A DNA stretch of 38,365 nucleotides from an uncultured Prevotella sp. (GTDB lineage: Bacteria > Bacteroidota > Bacteroidia > Bacteroidales > Bacteroidaceae). Below the pieces are notes generated by a model that saw only the letters and a program-made list of their open reading frames with translations, was not told the origin of the DNA and made no database searches. This document shows positions 23,262 through 32,142 of this stretch, in pieces. The stretch is from positions 1-38,365 of the forward strand of contig CAJOCR010000024.1 of the NCBI GenBank assembly GCA_905236755.1, given 5' to 3'. Numbering within the stretch: position 1 is the first letter of the stretch; every line of letters begins with the position of its first letter. The position numbers were made by a program, and so were the translations under genes.

Positions 23262-24809
23262 ATGGGTGAAAATCTTAAAAAAGATATTGATCCACAAGAA
23301 GTAAACAATGATTCTCGCTTTGATGCAAAGCGAAGAATCATAGGTGCTATATGTGGTCCAATATGTGCATTTCTTGTTTATATCACTCCTATTTCTGGAC
23401 TGACCCCACAGGCTCATACTCTTTTAGCTGTAATGACTTTAGTTGCATTGTGGTGGATTACAGAGCCAATACCTATTCCTGTAACCTCATTACTTGGACC
23501 AACTCTTTGTGTGGTTTTCGGAATAGTAAAGATGAAAGAGGCATTTGCTGCATTTGCCAATCCAATGATATTTCTTTTTATGGGTGGATTCATCATTGCA
23601 AAAGCTATGATGGTGAACGGGCTTGATAAGAGAATAGCCTATGGGATAATATCCATGAAATGGGTTGGCGACAGTCCGCGCAAGATATTCCTTGCCATTG
23701 GTCTTGCATGTATGCTGTGTTCTGGGTGGATAAGCAATACTGCAACAGCAGCAATGATGTTTCCTATAGCCTTAGGTTTGCTTGAAGCTATTAGTGAGAT
23801 GATGGCAGCAAACGGTAAGACCATCAATCTTCGTACATATAAGTATGCCACGGGATTGATGCTTATGACAGCTTATGCTTGCTCAATAGGTGGTGTTCTC
23901 ACCCCTATAGGCACTCCTCCTAATATTATTATGTTGGGATTCCTTAACGAGATGAGTAATATTCATGTGTCGTTCTTCCAGTGGATGGTATGGGGATTTG
24001 TTGCTATGGTGGCATATTTCATTATAGCATACTTCGTACTCTCTCGTATGTTCCCTTCAGATGTTGAGCATATTGAAGGCGCTCAAACATTTATTGGTGG
24101 AAAGGTTAAAGAACTTGGCCGATGGACCCGTGCACAGAAGAATACCCTTATTGCATTCCTCGTAGCCGTTTTGCTGTGGGTTACTCCAGGTGTGTTGAGC
24201 ATTGTGTTAGGAACAGAAAGTGAAACGCTTAATCAATATAATAAACTCTTTCCTGAAGCCATAGCTGCCATGGTAGGTGCTTTGCTGTTGTTCTTCTTGC
24301 CTGTTGATCTGAAGAAGGGTAAGATGACATTGGGCTGGAAAGAGGCAATGGCAGGTGTGGAGTGGGGCACCTTGCTGCTCTTTGGTGGTGGTTTAGCCAT
24401 GGGCGGAATGATGTATTCAACCGGATTGTCAGGATGGATAGGCGACCAGATTATAGCCATGATGGGTGGTGAACCTTCACAACTCATTCTTGTAGCAGTG
24501 TTCTGTGTGATGTCTTTGCTCTTGTCAGAGCTCACCTCACATACTGCAGCTACAAACATGATTGGTCCACTTGCCATTGGTGCAGCCGTGTCAGCAGGAT
24601 ACTCTCCGGTGCCAGTTGCTGTGGGAGTAGCTCTGTCAGCATCATTAGGCTTCATGTTGCCAGTATCAACACCACCTAATGCTATTGTCTATGCCAGTGG
24701 ATATGTGCCAATCACCAAGATGATAAAGACAGGTGTTTATATTGATTTCATTGGCATAGCATTGGTAACCATACCAATTGTTTTGTACCTTGTGACCTTA
24801 ATTATATAA
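23262..24809 (+). CDS. DASS/SLC13-family sodium:anion symporter
   Basis: The protein has 515 residues and more than ten hydrophobic segments. It has the two substrate-site motifs of the family: SNTATAAMM (158-166) with PIGTPPN (215-221), and in the second half TSHTAATNM with STPPNAIVYASG. The inverted pair of SNT-type and TPPN-type hairpins binds Na+ and a dicarboxylate or sulfate. It probably imports a C4-dicarboxylate such as succinate or malate, but phosphate or sulfate is not excluded. It has its own promoter and terminator. Confidence 0.92.
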   Translation: MGENLKKDIDPQEVNNDSRFDAKRRIIGAICGPICAFLVYITPISGLTPQAHTLLAVMTLVALWWITEPIPIPVTSLLGPTLCVVFGIVKMKEAFAAFANPMIFLFMGGFIIAKAMMVNGLDKRIAYGIISMKWVGDSPRKIFLAIGLACMLCSGWISNTATAAMMFPIALGLLEAISEMMAANGKTINLRTYKYATGLMLMTAYACSIGGVLTPIGTPPNIIMLGFLNEMSNIHVSFFQWMVWGFVAMVAYFIIAYFVLSRMFPSDVEHIEGAQTFIGGKVKELGRWTRAQKNTLIAFLVAVLLWVTPGVLSIVLGTESETLNQYNKLFPEAIAAMVGALLLFFLPVDLKKGKMTLGWKEAMAGVEWGTLLLFGGGLAMGGMMYSTGLSGWIGDQIIAMMGGEPSQLILVAVFCVMSLLLSELTSHTAATNMIGPLAIGAAVSAGYSPVPVAVGVALSASLGFMLPVSTPPNAIVYASGYVPITKMIKTGVYIDFIGIALVTIPIVLYLVTLII

Positions 24810-24839
24810 GTTTATTGATGAATTGAATGACAATTTAGT

Positions 24840-24871
24840 AAGGCGAGCCATCGTTGATGATGCCTCGCCTT
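24840..24871 (+). terminator. Terminator of the DASS transporter gene
   Basis: AAGGCGAG (24840-24847) pairs with CTCGCCTT (24864-24871), with an inner CATC/GATG pairing. It lies about 30 bp past the stop codon and ends in TTTATCTC. Confidence 0.7.
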
Positions 24872-24939
24872 TATCTCGCTCATCCGTTAAAATCTCTCAA
24901 AAAAAATAATGAAATTAGTAATTTGCGATATTAATCTAC

Positions 24940-24947
24940 TACTTTTG
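24940..24947 (+). promoter_or_regulatory. Predicted -7 element of the cell-wall operon
   Basis: TACTTTTG is an exact TAnnTTTG match 24 bp before the ATG at 24972. TTTG at 24922-24925 is too close for the usual spacing. Confidence 0.55.
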
Positions 24948-24971
24948 TAGTAATATAGTAGTTAAAGCGAA

Positions 24972-26189
24972 ATGAAAAAGATTCTTTTACGCGTTGTACT
25001 TGCTTCTTTGGCTATGTCTATGACTGCTTGTGGGGGCGAGAAACAAAAGAGTATAAGAAAGGAGAAAAAAGAAAATGCAATAGCTGTTGACAAACACCTT
25101 ACTCATGTACTTGATTCTTTTGCCGCAGCACCAAGATGTTCAGGAAAATTTGGGTTGTATGTGTATGACCTCACGGCAGAAAAGCCAGTTTATGCTATGA
25201 ACGAAAAAGAAGGAATACCTTCGGCTTCGTGTATGAAACTACTTAGTGGCGTGGCTGGTTTGAAATTGTTGGGTACAAAATATATGTATCAAACCTCGAT
25301 TTATACGCGTGGCAAGATGGATTCTGACACATTGAGAGGTGATGTGAGCTTTAAAGCAGATCTTGACCCTCAGTTGCAAGATGAAGATATGAGGCAGTTT
25401 GCCCAGGCCTTGCGACGAAAAGGCATCAAGAAGATAGATGGAAAACTTATTATCGACTTATTCCTCAAAGAGCCGGTTAAAAGTGAAGAACATTGGTACC
25501 CTTGGGACCTGTCATTCTCAAAATACGGAGTGATATATAAAGGTCCTGAGCGTGTTAAGCGAGCATTGAAAGGTGCTATACGTGCAGCTGGTATCCAACT
25601 GAAGGACGACCAAATTGTTATGGCACGAGTGCCTAAAGACAGCCATTGCATATATAGATATTATAGTGGTATCAACAAGGTTATCAGTAGAATGTGGAAG
25701 AACTCATCTAACACAAAGGCTACGACCATGTTATATACGATAGGCAAGAAAGTTAACCCCAAGGGCAATCCTACAGAGGCTGGAGTGAAATACCTGCAAA
25801 ACTTCCTGCATAAGGAGATAGGTATGACCGATTCCACTCTTGTCGTTCACGATGGATGTGGTTTGTGTACACATAACCATCTGTCGGCAGAAGCTCTGGT
25901 AAGGATTCTTGATTATGGTTATCATGACAAGGAAATCTTTGACTATCTGTGGAGATATCTCGCTATATCGGGTGTTGATGGCACATTGGCACGCTTCGGT
26001 TATGAGTTGCGTGGTAAGGTGCATGCCAAGACAGGTACTTTGTCGCATCCGTATGGTATCTCTTCGTTGGCTGGATACTGCAAGGCCCAGAATGGTCATC
26101 TGTTGGCATTTGCTATCATGGACAGTGAGATGTCGGTGCTCGATGCACATGTTTTGCAACGTAAGTTGTGTAAGATATTAGTAAAATAG
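24972..26189 (+). CDS. dacB: PBP4-type D-Ala-D-Ala carboxypeptidase/endopeptidase lipoprotein
   Basis: The protein has 405 residues. A lipoprotein signal ends in SMTAC (Cys20). The three penicillin-binding motifs of the S13 family are present: SCMK (Ser86-Lys89), SSN (245-247) and KTG (353-355). It is shorter than E. coli PBP4 (about 477), so the inserted domain is reduced. S13 enzymes remove the terminal D-Ala and cut cross-links in the peptidoglycan stem peptides; the anchor would hold it in the periplasm. It is the first gene of an operon with a glycosyltransferase (19 bp gap), an amino-sugar kinase and MurQ, which suggests a role in wall turnover. Confidence 0.9.
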   Translation: MKKILLRVVLASLAMSMTACGGEKQKSIRKEKKENAIAVDKHLTHVLDSFAAAPRCSGKFGLYVYDLTAEKPVYAMNEKEGIPSASCMKLLSGVAGLKLLGTKYMYQTSIYTRGKMDSDTLRGDVSFKADLDPQLQDEDMRQFAQALRRKGIKKIDGKLIIDLFLKEPVKSEEHWYPWDLSFSKYGVIYKGPERVKRALKGAIRAAGIQLKDDQIVMARVPKDSHCIYRYYSGINKVISRMWKNSSNTKATTMLYTIGKKVNPKGNPTEAGVKYLQNFLHKEIGMTDSTLVVHDGCGLCTHNHLSAEALVRILDYGYHDKEIFDYLWRYLAISGVDGTLARFGYELRGKVHAKTGTLSHPYGISSLAGYCKAQNGHLLAFAIMDSEMSVLDAHVLQRKLCKILVK

Positions 26190-26208
26190 GAAACTAACTA
26201 TATAATAC

Positions 26209-27630
26209 ATGAAAAAGATTGATTGCTTCCTCGCACAGGGAGGAGAAATTGAAACAGCAAAGACTATTGAAAGTCTTAAAGCAACAGGGTTGACAGGCAA
26301 AATAGAGACTGTTGACAATATCCGTAGTAGTGCTGCCATGAAATTAATTGCTCAGAAGGCAGAGGCAGAGTTCACAATGATTTATCTTAAGGGCGAGTAC
26401 CTTGAGATAGGTTTGTATGCTTTTGAGCGTATTCTTCAGGTTGCTGCAGCTACAGGTGCTGGATGGATTTATGCCGATCATTATAAGATTTCGGCAGAAG
26501 GAAAGCGTACAGAGGCTCCAGTGATTGATTATCAGGAGGGCTCTTTGCGCGATGATTTTGATTTTGGTAGTGTCGTTGTTGTTCGCACAGAGGCTTTGAA
26601 AGAGGCTGCAGCTCGTATTACTGCTGATTACAAGGCTGCAGGTTTCTATGATTTACGTTTGAAGATGGCTCAGAAAGTGAACTTTGTTCATATTCCAGAG
26701 AATCTGTATAATGAGGTAGAGCTCGACAACCGCAAGACCGGTGAGAAGCTTTTCGACTATGTTGATCCTCGTAACCGTGCCTCACAGATTGAAATGGAGC
26801 AGGCTTGTACTGAATATCTTAAGGAAGTAGGTGCTTATCTTGAACCAAAGTTCAAGGAGGTTGACTTCAAGAGCGAGGATTTCGAGGTAGAGGCAACAAT
26901 TATGATTCCTGTAAGAAACCGCATCAGAACCATTCGTGATGCTATCAAGAGTGCTCTTTCACAGGAAACAACATTCAAATATAATGTCTTTGTTGTGGAG
27001 AACGGTCCAGAATTCCATTCTACCGATGGTACAACAGAGGCTATTGAGGAGTTTGCTGACGATGAACGACTTGTTCACATCATTCCTACACGTCGTGATA
27101 TTTGTGTTGGTGGTGCATGGAATATGTGCTCACATCATCCAAAGGTAGGTCGTTTTATCGTACAGCTTGATTCTGACGATGTTTATAGCGGTCCAGACAC
27201 ATTGCAGAAGATGGTCGATGCCTTCTATGCTCAGAAGTGTGCAATGGTTATTGGTGCATATCGCCTTACCGATATAAAGCTTAACACCTTACCTCCTGGT
27301 GATATTGAACATCGTGAGTGGACTGTTGAGAACGGTCGTAATAACGCATTGCGAATCAATGGATTAGGTGCTCCTCGTGCATTCTTTACTCCTGTCATCC
27401 GTAGCGTTAATCTTCCTAATGTAAACTATGGTGAGGACTATGCTCTTGGTCTTGCTATTTGTCGTGAGTATCTCATTGGTCGTATCTTTGATATAGTATA
27501 TTTCTGTCGTCGCTGGGATGATAATTCAGATGGTGACCTGAGCATTGAGAAGGAGAACCGTAATAATACATACAAAGACAGAATTAGAACATGGGAGCTT
27601 CTAGCTCGTAAGGCTCTCTGTGCTAAATAA
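26209..27630 (+). CDS. Family 2 glycosyltransferase with a second, degenerate GT-A domain
   Basis: The protein has 473 residues. The C-terminal half (about 228-470) is a GT2 domain: nucleotide-binding start [17 protein letters not shown] (231-247), and the metal-binding DSDD at 321-324. The N-terminal half (1-200) has a similar alpha/beta rhythm with WIYADHY (86-92) and a [13 protein letters not shown] segment like the later part of GT-A folds, but no clear DxD. There are no membrane helices, so it is cytoplasmic. It would transfer a sugar from a nucleotide donor; acceptor and donor are unknown. It lies between dacB and the amino-sugar kinase on one transcript, an unusual place for a glycosyltransferase. 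Confidence 0.85.
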   Translation: MKKIDCFLAQGGEIETAKTIESLKATGLTGKIETVDNIRSSAAMKLIAQKAEAEFTMIYLKGEYLEIGLYAFERILQVAAATGAGWIYADHYKISAEGKRTEAPVIDYQEGSLRDDFDFGSVVVVRTEALKEAAARITADYKAAGFYDLRLKMAQKVNFVHIPENLYNEVELDNRKTGEKLFDYVDPRNRASQIEMEQACTEYLKEVGAYLEPKFKEVDFKSEDFEVEATIMIPVRNRIRTIRDAIKSALSQETTFKYNVFVVENGPEFHSTDGTTEAIEEFADDERLVHIIPTRRDICVGGAWNMCSHHPKVGRFIVQLDSDDVYSGPDTLQKMVDAFYAQKCAMVIGAYRLTDIKLNTLPPGDIEHREWTVENGRNNALRINGLGAPRAFFTPVIRSVNLPNVNYGEDYALGLAICREYLIGRIFDIVYFCRRWDDNSDGDLSIEKENRNNTYKDRIRTWELLARKALCAK

Positions 27631-27660
27631 ACTATATAAAAACCGATAATCGATAAAGCT

Positions 27661-28497
27661 ATGATATTAATTGCTGATAGTGGTTCTACAAAGACCGACT
27701 GGGCTTTGGTTGAAAATGGGAAAGCTGTAAAAGAGTTGCGTACAAAGGGAATGAACCCTTTTCAGATGAGTGAAGAGGAGATAGCCGAAGAAGTGCGCAC
27801 ATCACTTATTGAGCAGATGCAGACCAACGAGGTTGATGAGGTGCATTTCTATGGTGCTGGCTGTACAAAGGAAAAACAGCCTGTTGTAGAGCGTGCATTG
27901 CGTAAACATCTTGTTATCAAGGGCGAGTGCGAAGTGGCAAGCGATATGCTTGGTGCAGCCAGAGGTATCTGTGGTCACGAACCAGGTATAGCCTGCATTC
28001 TTGGCACAGGTAGCAATTCTTGCTCTTATGATGGTAAGAACCTTGTGAAAAATGTGTCACCATTAGGATTTATTCTTGGTGACGAGGGTAGTGGTGCTGT
28101 TTTAGGTAAGCTTCTTGTTGGCGATATCTTAAAAAATCAGATGCCACAACATATCATCGATCGTTTCTTCAAGAAGTTCAACATTACTTCGGCTGAGATT
28201 ATTGATAAAGTATATCGTCAGCCAAAGCCAAACACATTCCTGGCAAGTTTCGTTCCTTTCCTTGAGGAGAATATCGAAGAACCAGCTATATATTCTTTGG
28301 TGCTTAATAGTTTCCGTTCGTTCCTTCAGCGTAATGTAAAACAGTATGAAAACTGGGAAACATTACCAATAGGATTCAATGGAAGTATTGCTCATTTCTA
28401 TCGTAAACCACTTGAAGAAGCTTTGAAGCTTGAGGGTATGAATCTTGGACGAATTGTCCAGGCTCCAATGGCTGCTTTGGTTGAATATCACGCATAA
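27661..28497 (+). CDS. BadF/BadG-type N-acetyl-amino-sugar kinase (NagK/MurK-like)
   Basis: The protein has 278 residues and belongs to the ASKHA kinases. Phosphate-binding loop 1 is ADSGSTKTDWALV (5-17), loop 2 is in GIACILGTGSNSC, and GFILGDEGSGAVLG is the family's adenosine/sugar region. It phosphorylates GlcNAc and/or MurNAc at C6 with ATP in the cytoplasm. It lies 5 bp upstream of murQ, whose substrate is MurNAc 6-phosphate, so a MurK-like activity is the natural inference, as known for Tannerella. GlcNAc kinase alone cannot be ruled out. Confidence 0.85.
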   Translation: MILIADSGSTKTDWALVENGKAVKELRTKGMNPFQMSEEEIAEEVRTSLIEQMQTNEVDEVHFYGAGCTKEKQPVVERALRKHLVIKGECEVASDMLGAARGICGHEPGIACILGTGSNSCSYDGKNLVKNVSPLGFILGDEGSGAVLGKLLVGDILKNQMPQHIIDRFFKKFNITSAEIIDKVYRQPKPNTFLASFVPFLEENIEEPAIYSLVLNSFRSFLQRNVKQYENWETLPIGFNGSIAHFYRKPLEEALKLEGMNLGRIVQAPMAALVEYHA

Positions 28498-28502
28498 TAA
28501 TC

Positions 28503-29306
28503 ATGGAAAAAATCACAGAAAAATCATCTTTGTATGATAACCTCGACCAGATGAGTGTGCAGGAACTTCTTGTTAACATGAACAACGAAGACAAGAAAGT
28601 TGCTATTGCAGTAGAAAAGGTTATTCCACAGATGGAACCTCTTGTTGAGAATATCGTTAAGCGAGTTAAGCAAGGTGGTCGCATCTTCTATTTGGGTGCA
28701 GGAACAAGTGGACGATTAGGTGTTCTTGACGCCAGTGAGATTCCTCCTACCTATGGCATGCCTCCAACAACAGTCATTGGTCTTGTTGCTGGTGGTGATA
28801 CTGCTTTGCGTAATGCTGTTGAAAATGCAGAAGACGATGAACTGCAGGGATGGAAAGATATTCTGCCCTTTAAACCAACAGCACAAGACACAGTGATAGG
28901 TATTGCTGCTTCAGGTACAACACCTTATGTTATCGGAGCAATCAAGGAAGCACGTGCTATGGGTTGTCTTACAGGTTGTATCACCTGTAATCCAGATTCA
29001 CCATTAGGAGCTGCTTCTGAATATCCTATGGAAGTAATTGTTGGTCCAGAGTTTGTTACTGGTTCTTCTCGCATGAAGGCTGGTACAGCCACAAAGCTCA
29101 TTCTGAATATGATTTCCACCTCTGTCATGATTAAGATTGGCAGAGTGAAAGGAAATCGCATGGTTAACATGCAGCTTACAAATAAGAAACTCATTGAGCG
29201 TGGTACGAAAATGCTTGTTGATCTGCTTCATCTTGATTATGAAGAGGCCAAGCGAGTGTTGTTGCTTCATGGAAGTGTTGAAAAAGCACTTAGTAGCTTT
29301 CAATAG
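28503..29306 (+). CDS. murQ: N-acetylmuramic acid 6-phosphate etherase
   Basis: The protein has 267 residues with an SIS (sugar isomerase) domain. Diagnostic sequences are GAGTSGRLGVLDASEIPPTYG (about 62-82, with the catalytic Glu in SEIPPT), GIAASGTTPYVIGA, and EFVTGSSRMKAGTATK. It cleaves the lactyl ether of MurNAc 6-phosphate to give GlcNAc 6-phosphate and D-lactate, feeding recycled wall sugar into amino-sugar metabolism. It is about 30 residues shorter than E. coli MurQ, lacking part of the C-terminal helical tail. It is the last gene of the operon, and its 3' end overlaps the convergent gene by 17 bp. Confidence 0.94.
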   Translation: MEKITEKSSLYDNLDQMSVQELLVNMNNEDKKVAIAVEKVIPQMEPLVENIVKRVKQGGRIFYLGAGTSGRLGVLDASEIPPTYGMPPTTVIGLVAGGDTALRNAVENAEDDELQGWKDILPFKPTAQDTVIGIAASGTTPYVIGAIKEARAMGCLTGCITCNPDSPLGAASEYPMEVIVGPEFVTGSSRMKAGTATKLILNMISTSVMIKIGRVKGNRMVNMQLTNKKLIERGTKMLVDLLHLDYEEAKRVLLLHGSVEKALSSFQ

Positions 29307-29778
29307 TTTTTCGTACCTGTTCTCTTAACTTTTTACCAACTTTTGGTTTAGGACCCATTCGTGTGCCGAGAATTGATACTCCTGTAGGTCTTTTCGGTCG
29401 CATGAGTGGGTCTGTCATCATCATCTTGTACGACTCAGTAGGTGCAATAGCCGTTTCCAATGATATTTTTTTTGCTGTTATCACTACTGTGTTTAGTGTT
29501 ATGGCTACAGGAAGCAGAAATGTGGTATCGGGGATATTTTTAATTTGATAATCACGTTTCACATACCCCTTGCCAATTATTGTTACACTTGTAGCAGCAG
29601 GGTCATCAATATAATACTGACCATGAAAATTAGTTGTGAATCTTTTATTTTTATTGGTAATGATAGTCGCGCCAGAAATAGGCTGGCGTGTCTCCATATC
29701 CAATAAAACACCTCGGCGTTGTGCATTTGCACACCTTGGAGTCATAACTATCATGGCAAGTAATAATATCTTTTTCAT
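29290..29778 (-). CDS. Secreted CarboxypepD-regulatory-like protein
   Basis: The protein has 162 residues from the ATG at 29778. A signal peptide (MKKILLLAMIVMTPRCANAQ) ends near residue 20. Residues 21-105 fit a carboxypeptidase regulatory-like beta-sandwich (GVLLDMETRQPISGATI, then the FHGQYYI turn, then VTIIGKGYVKRDYQI), as at the N-terminus of TonB-dependent receptors and adhesins, but with no barrel after it. The C-terminal 55 residues are basic and disordered-looking. It is probably periplasmic or surface-exposed; its function is unknown. Confidence 0.78.
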   Translation of the reverse strand: MKKILLLAMIVMTPRCANAQRRGVLLDMETRQPISGATIITNKNKRFTTNFHGQYYIDDPAATSVTIIGKGYVKRDYQIKNIPDTTFLLPVAITLNTVVITAKKISLETAIAPTESYKMMMTDPLMRPKRPTGVSILGTRMGPKPKVGKKLREQVRKTIESY

Positions 29779-29821
29779 TTCATAATTGTTTTTTGAGAGG
29801 CCAATTACTGCTTTTCGCAAG

Positions 29822-29851
29822 CAAAGATAATGTAAGGATCAGCATAAACAA
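29822..29851 (-). promoter_or_regulatory. Predicted promoter of the secreted CarboxypepD-like gene
   Basis: The minus strand reads TATCTTTG (29829-29822) with TTG (29851-29849) 19 bp upstream. Confidence 0.65.
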
Positions 29852-29983
29852 TTATCTTATCTTTTCTTTTACAGTTTGTTATATTCGATTATATTAAACT
29901 TATCAAATATAAAATAATTAATCTTTCGCAAGCTTTAATTTATTAATTTCAGAATTCTTATTCTGTATATTTTGGTATAATAA

Positions 29984-30014
29984 TTTGCAGTTTTGAATAT
30001 TATTTGTAATTTTG
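29984..30014 (+). promoter_or_regulatory. Predicted promoter of the pseudokinase gene
   Basis: TTTG (29984-29987) and TAATTTTG (30007-30014) are separated by 19 bp, a full consensus match. The ATG is 24 bp further on. Confidence 0.7.
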
Positions 30015-30038
30015 CGGCAATAATAAAAAATTACCAAG

Positions 30039-31241
30039 ATGATCACAGCCTATTCTGAATTTAAAAAACTCCAAAGTAAGGGAATATATAATATTATCCA
30101 ATGCAAGCAGGGCGACAAAGATGTTGTTCTTAAGCAGTTTCGTGAACCATATGCATCACAGGCAAAGTATAAGTCTGTTCTGCACAAGGAATTCGTTTAT
30201 GGATACAAGATAGATAGTCCGTTCGTAGTGAAATACCTTGCTGAGGACGATGTGCCAGATTATGGTCATGTCATTGTTGCGGAGTTTGTTGATTCTCGCT
30301 GTTTGGCAGAGTATCTTGCTGAAGAACATAGCGATGACGAAAAGATAGAAATAATCAAGGGCATAGCAGAGGCTTTAGACAGTCTGCATCAGCAGAACCT
30401 CATCTGTGGTGTTCTTAACCCATATAATATCTTGGTCACTCGTCAGGGCGACCGTCCTCTTATTAGTGAGTTGCGTGGAACATATAATAATACTATCGTA
30501 GAGCCTGTAGATTATCAAAAATACATATCTCCTGAGCAAAAGGACGGTACCATCACTGTTGATCGTCGTACTGATATCTATTCTATTGGTGTGCTGATGC
30601 GTGATATGGGATTCACCCTTGCTTATGATGATGTAATAAAGAAATGTTGTTCTATTGGTCGTAACGACCGCTTTTACGATTGTGATGAACTTATCATGGC
30701 ACTCCATGGTGGTCACATAAACTCCTCTAACAACAATAGTGCTAAGATCAATCCTCAGCTCTTGGCTGTGTTGGCCTTGGCAGCTGTAGTGGCTGTTGTG
30801 GTGTGGCTCGGCGTAGAGAACTATGATAAGGTTTCTGGTTTGTTCCAGTCACAGACAAGTGAACTTGTACAGGCTTCGGATAGCACAACATCAGAGTCTG
30901 ACAAAACATTGGCAGAATCAACCCCCGACAGTTCTAATATTCAAACACCTGCACCTGTAGCCAATGGCAACGACTTTGAGTCTATTGTGTACTCAAATAT
31001 TAAAGAAACGCTTGATAAGGTATATGAGCCTTATATTGCTGAACGTCAGTCAGGTATGACCTTGAGGACTTATCAAAGTCGTTTGCGACCATTACGTAGT
31101 CAGGTAAAGAAAGCATATAAGAATATCGCTCGTGATTTAGGCTCAATAACAAATGATGAGCGCCAAACATTCGACAAACTCTTTGCTGATTATAATAAGC
31201 AGAAACAAGAGGAATTTGCAACTTGTGCGGAACTGAGATAG
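30039..31241 (+). CDS. Membrane-anchored protein-kinase-like protein, probably a pseudokinase
   Basis: The protein has 400 residues. Residues 1-225 follow a Ser/Thr-kinase fold: VAIK-type Lys32 (VVLKQF), Glu51 in helix C, APE-like SPEQ (164-167) and DIYSIGVLM (179-187). The active site has decayed: the HRDLKPEN segment reads CGVLNPYN (123-130), losing the catalytic Asp and Lys; the DFG position reads ELR (144-146), losing the Mg-binding Asp; and no glycine-rich loop is seen. A single membrane helix follows (about 239-258), then a Ser/Thr/Asp-rich linker and a helical, charged domain of about 90 residues (310-400) outside the cytoplasm. I infer a role in signal passing or scaffolding across the inner membrane rather than phosphotransfer. 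It stands alone with its own strong promoter. Confidence 0.82.
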   Translation: MITAYSEFKKLQSKGIYNIIQCKQGDKDVVLKQFREPYASQAKYKSVLHKEFVYGYKIDSPFVVKYLAEDDVPDYGHVIVAEFVDSRCLAEYLAEEHSDDEKIEIIKGIAEALDSLHQQNLICGVLNPYNILVTRQGDRPLISELRGTYNNTIVEPVDYQKYISPEQKDGTITVDRRTDIYSIGVLMRDMGFTLAYDDVIKKCCSIGRNDRFYDCDELIMALHGGHINSSNNNSAKINPQLLAVLALAAVVAVVVWLGVENYDKVSGLFQSQTSELVQASDSTTSESDKTLAESTPDSSNIQTPAPVANGNDFESIVYSNIKETLDKVYEPYIAERQSGMTLRTYQSRLRPLRSQVKKAYKNIARDLGSITNDERQTFDKLFADYNKQKQEEFATCAELR

Positions 31242-31265
31242 AAAGCGCGATGCGCTCCGCTTGGG

Positions 31266-31349
31266 AATTAGGAGTTAGGAGTTAGAAGTTAGGAATTAGG
31301 AGTTAGAAGTTAGTAGTTGGGAGTTAGAAGTTAGTAGTTGGGAGTTGAA
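31266..31349. repeat. Heptamer tandem array, twelve units
   Basis: Twelve units keep an exact 7-bp period over 84 bp: AGTTAGG, AGTTAGA, AGTTAGT, AATTAGG, AGTTGGG and a final AGTTGAA. Variation is mostly at positions 2, 5 and 7 of the unit. It is followed directly by the mini-hairpin at 31349. Confidence 0.9.
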
Positions 31350-31363
31350 ATGCCGAAGGCATT
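31349..31363. repeat. 15-nt GAA-triloop mini-hairpin
   Basis: AATGCC-GAA-GGCATT, six perfect pairs with a GAA loop closed by C-G. Confidence 0.65.
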
Positions 31364-31443
31364 CATTGGACATTATTAATTTCTCATTACTCATTCGTAA
31401 TTTTTAATTACGTAATTCCACATTCCACATTCCTAATTTCTAA

Positions 31444-32139
31444 TTATTCTTCTATTTCCTGCAACCCTCGCATGAAGTTAATGACGAAGTTGCTGGTTGT
31501 CTCTACAGGAGCATAAGGCATATATCGAAGTGAATGGCGAAGGTTTCTGCGCATAGCCTTACCGCTGACTTTTACTCCCATTCTGGCCTGCTTGAATTTA
31601 ATATCAAGCATAGAGTCAGCTTCTCCATCAGCCATTGATTTAAAGGTAATCTTTTCCGTGTTTCCTTCCTTTCTCTTTACGAACGGAAGTTCGGAACTGT
31701 CAAACCCAAAGAAATCAATAAGTATGCACCCCTGTAGTTGTGCAAGTCGAGAAATATGTAGTTTTCTCAACCAATGGTTAAGTTTATTAAAATCCGCCTT
31801 GCTTCCTCGTGTGCGAATATATTGTCCTAACTGAATAATTCCGCGAAGAGGAATACCATAGCTCATAATAGAGTTTACATTGCTCACAATTATTCGCAGT
31901 AAATAGATACTCTCTATATTTACTTCCTCAGACCTGCGTTCACGGTCTTGAATCTTTTTCAAACGATGGTTTAGTAAAGGATTAGACAGGTGCACCTCTC
32001 CTGCTGGCATATTAGCAATATCCTTCATCAGTCCAAGCATCTTATGATACTTGAATTGCGACATCGGCTCTTGCTCTTCGCCAGTCTGAAAGTTATCTGT
32101 GCGCAATTTCTTAAACAGGTTTCGTTTAATGATTTCCAT
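31444..32139 (-). CDS. Hypothetical protein downstream of NhaC
   Basis: The protein has 231 residues, is basic overall and has no signal peptide or membrane helix. It looks alpha-helical at 20-130 and mixed after that. Marked segments are YIRTRGSKADFNKLNHWLRKL (an Arg/Lys-rich helix pair) and LQGCILIDFFGFDSSELPF. I do not recognise a family. It starts 3 bp after the NhaC stop codon, so it is translationally coupled to the antiporter. A role linked to that transporter is possible but unproven. Confidence 0.72.
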   Translation of the reverse strand: MEIIKRNLFKKLRTDNFQTGEEQEPMSQFKYHKMLGLMKDIANMPAGEVHLSNPLLNHRLKKIQDRERRSEEVNIESIYLLRIIVSNVNSIMSYGIPLRGIIQLGQYIRTRGSKADFNKLNHWLRKLHISRLAQLQGCILIDFFGFDSSELPFVKRKEGNTEKITFKSMADGEADSMLDIKFKQARMGVKVSGKAMRRNLRHSLRYMPYAPVETTSNFVINFMRGLQEIEE

Positions 32140-32142
32140 TCC

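Larger units (their letters stand above)
31242..31443. other. Repeat-filled gap after the pseudokinase gene
   Basis: No gene. A small AGCGC/GCGCT hairpin is followed by a 12-unit heptamer array, a triloop hairpin, and a pair of ATTCCAC heptamers near 31400. No good terminator is visible. Confidence 0.65.
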
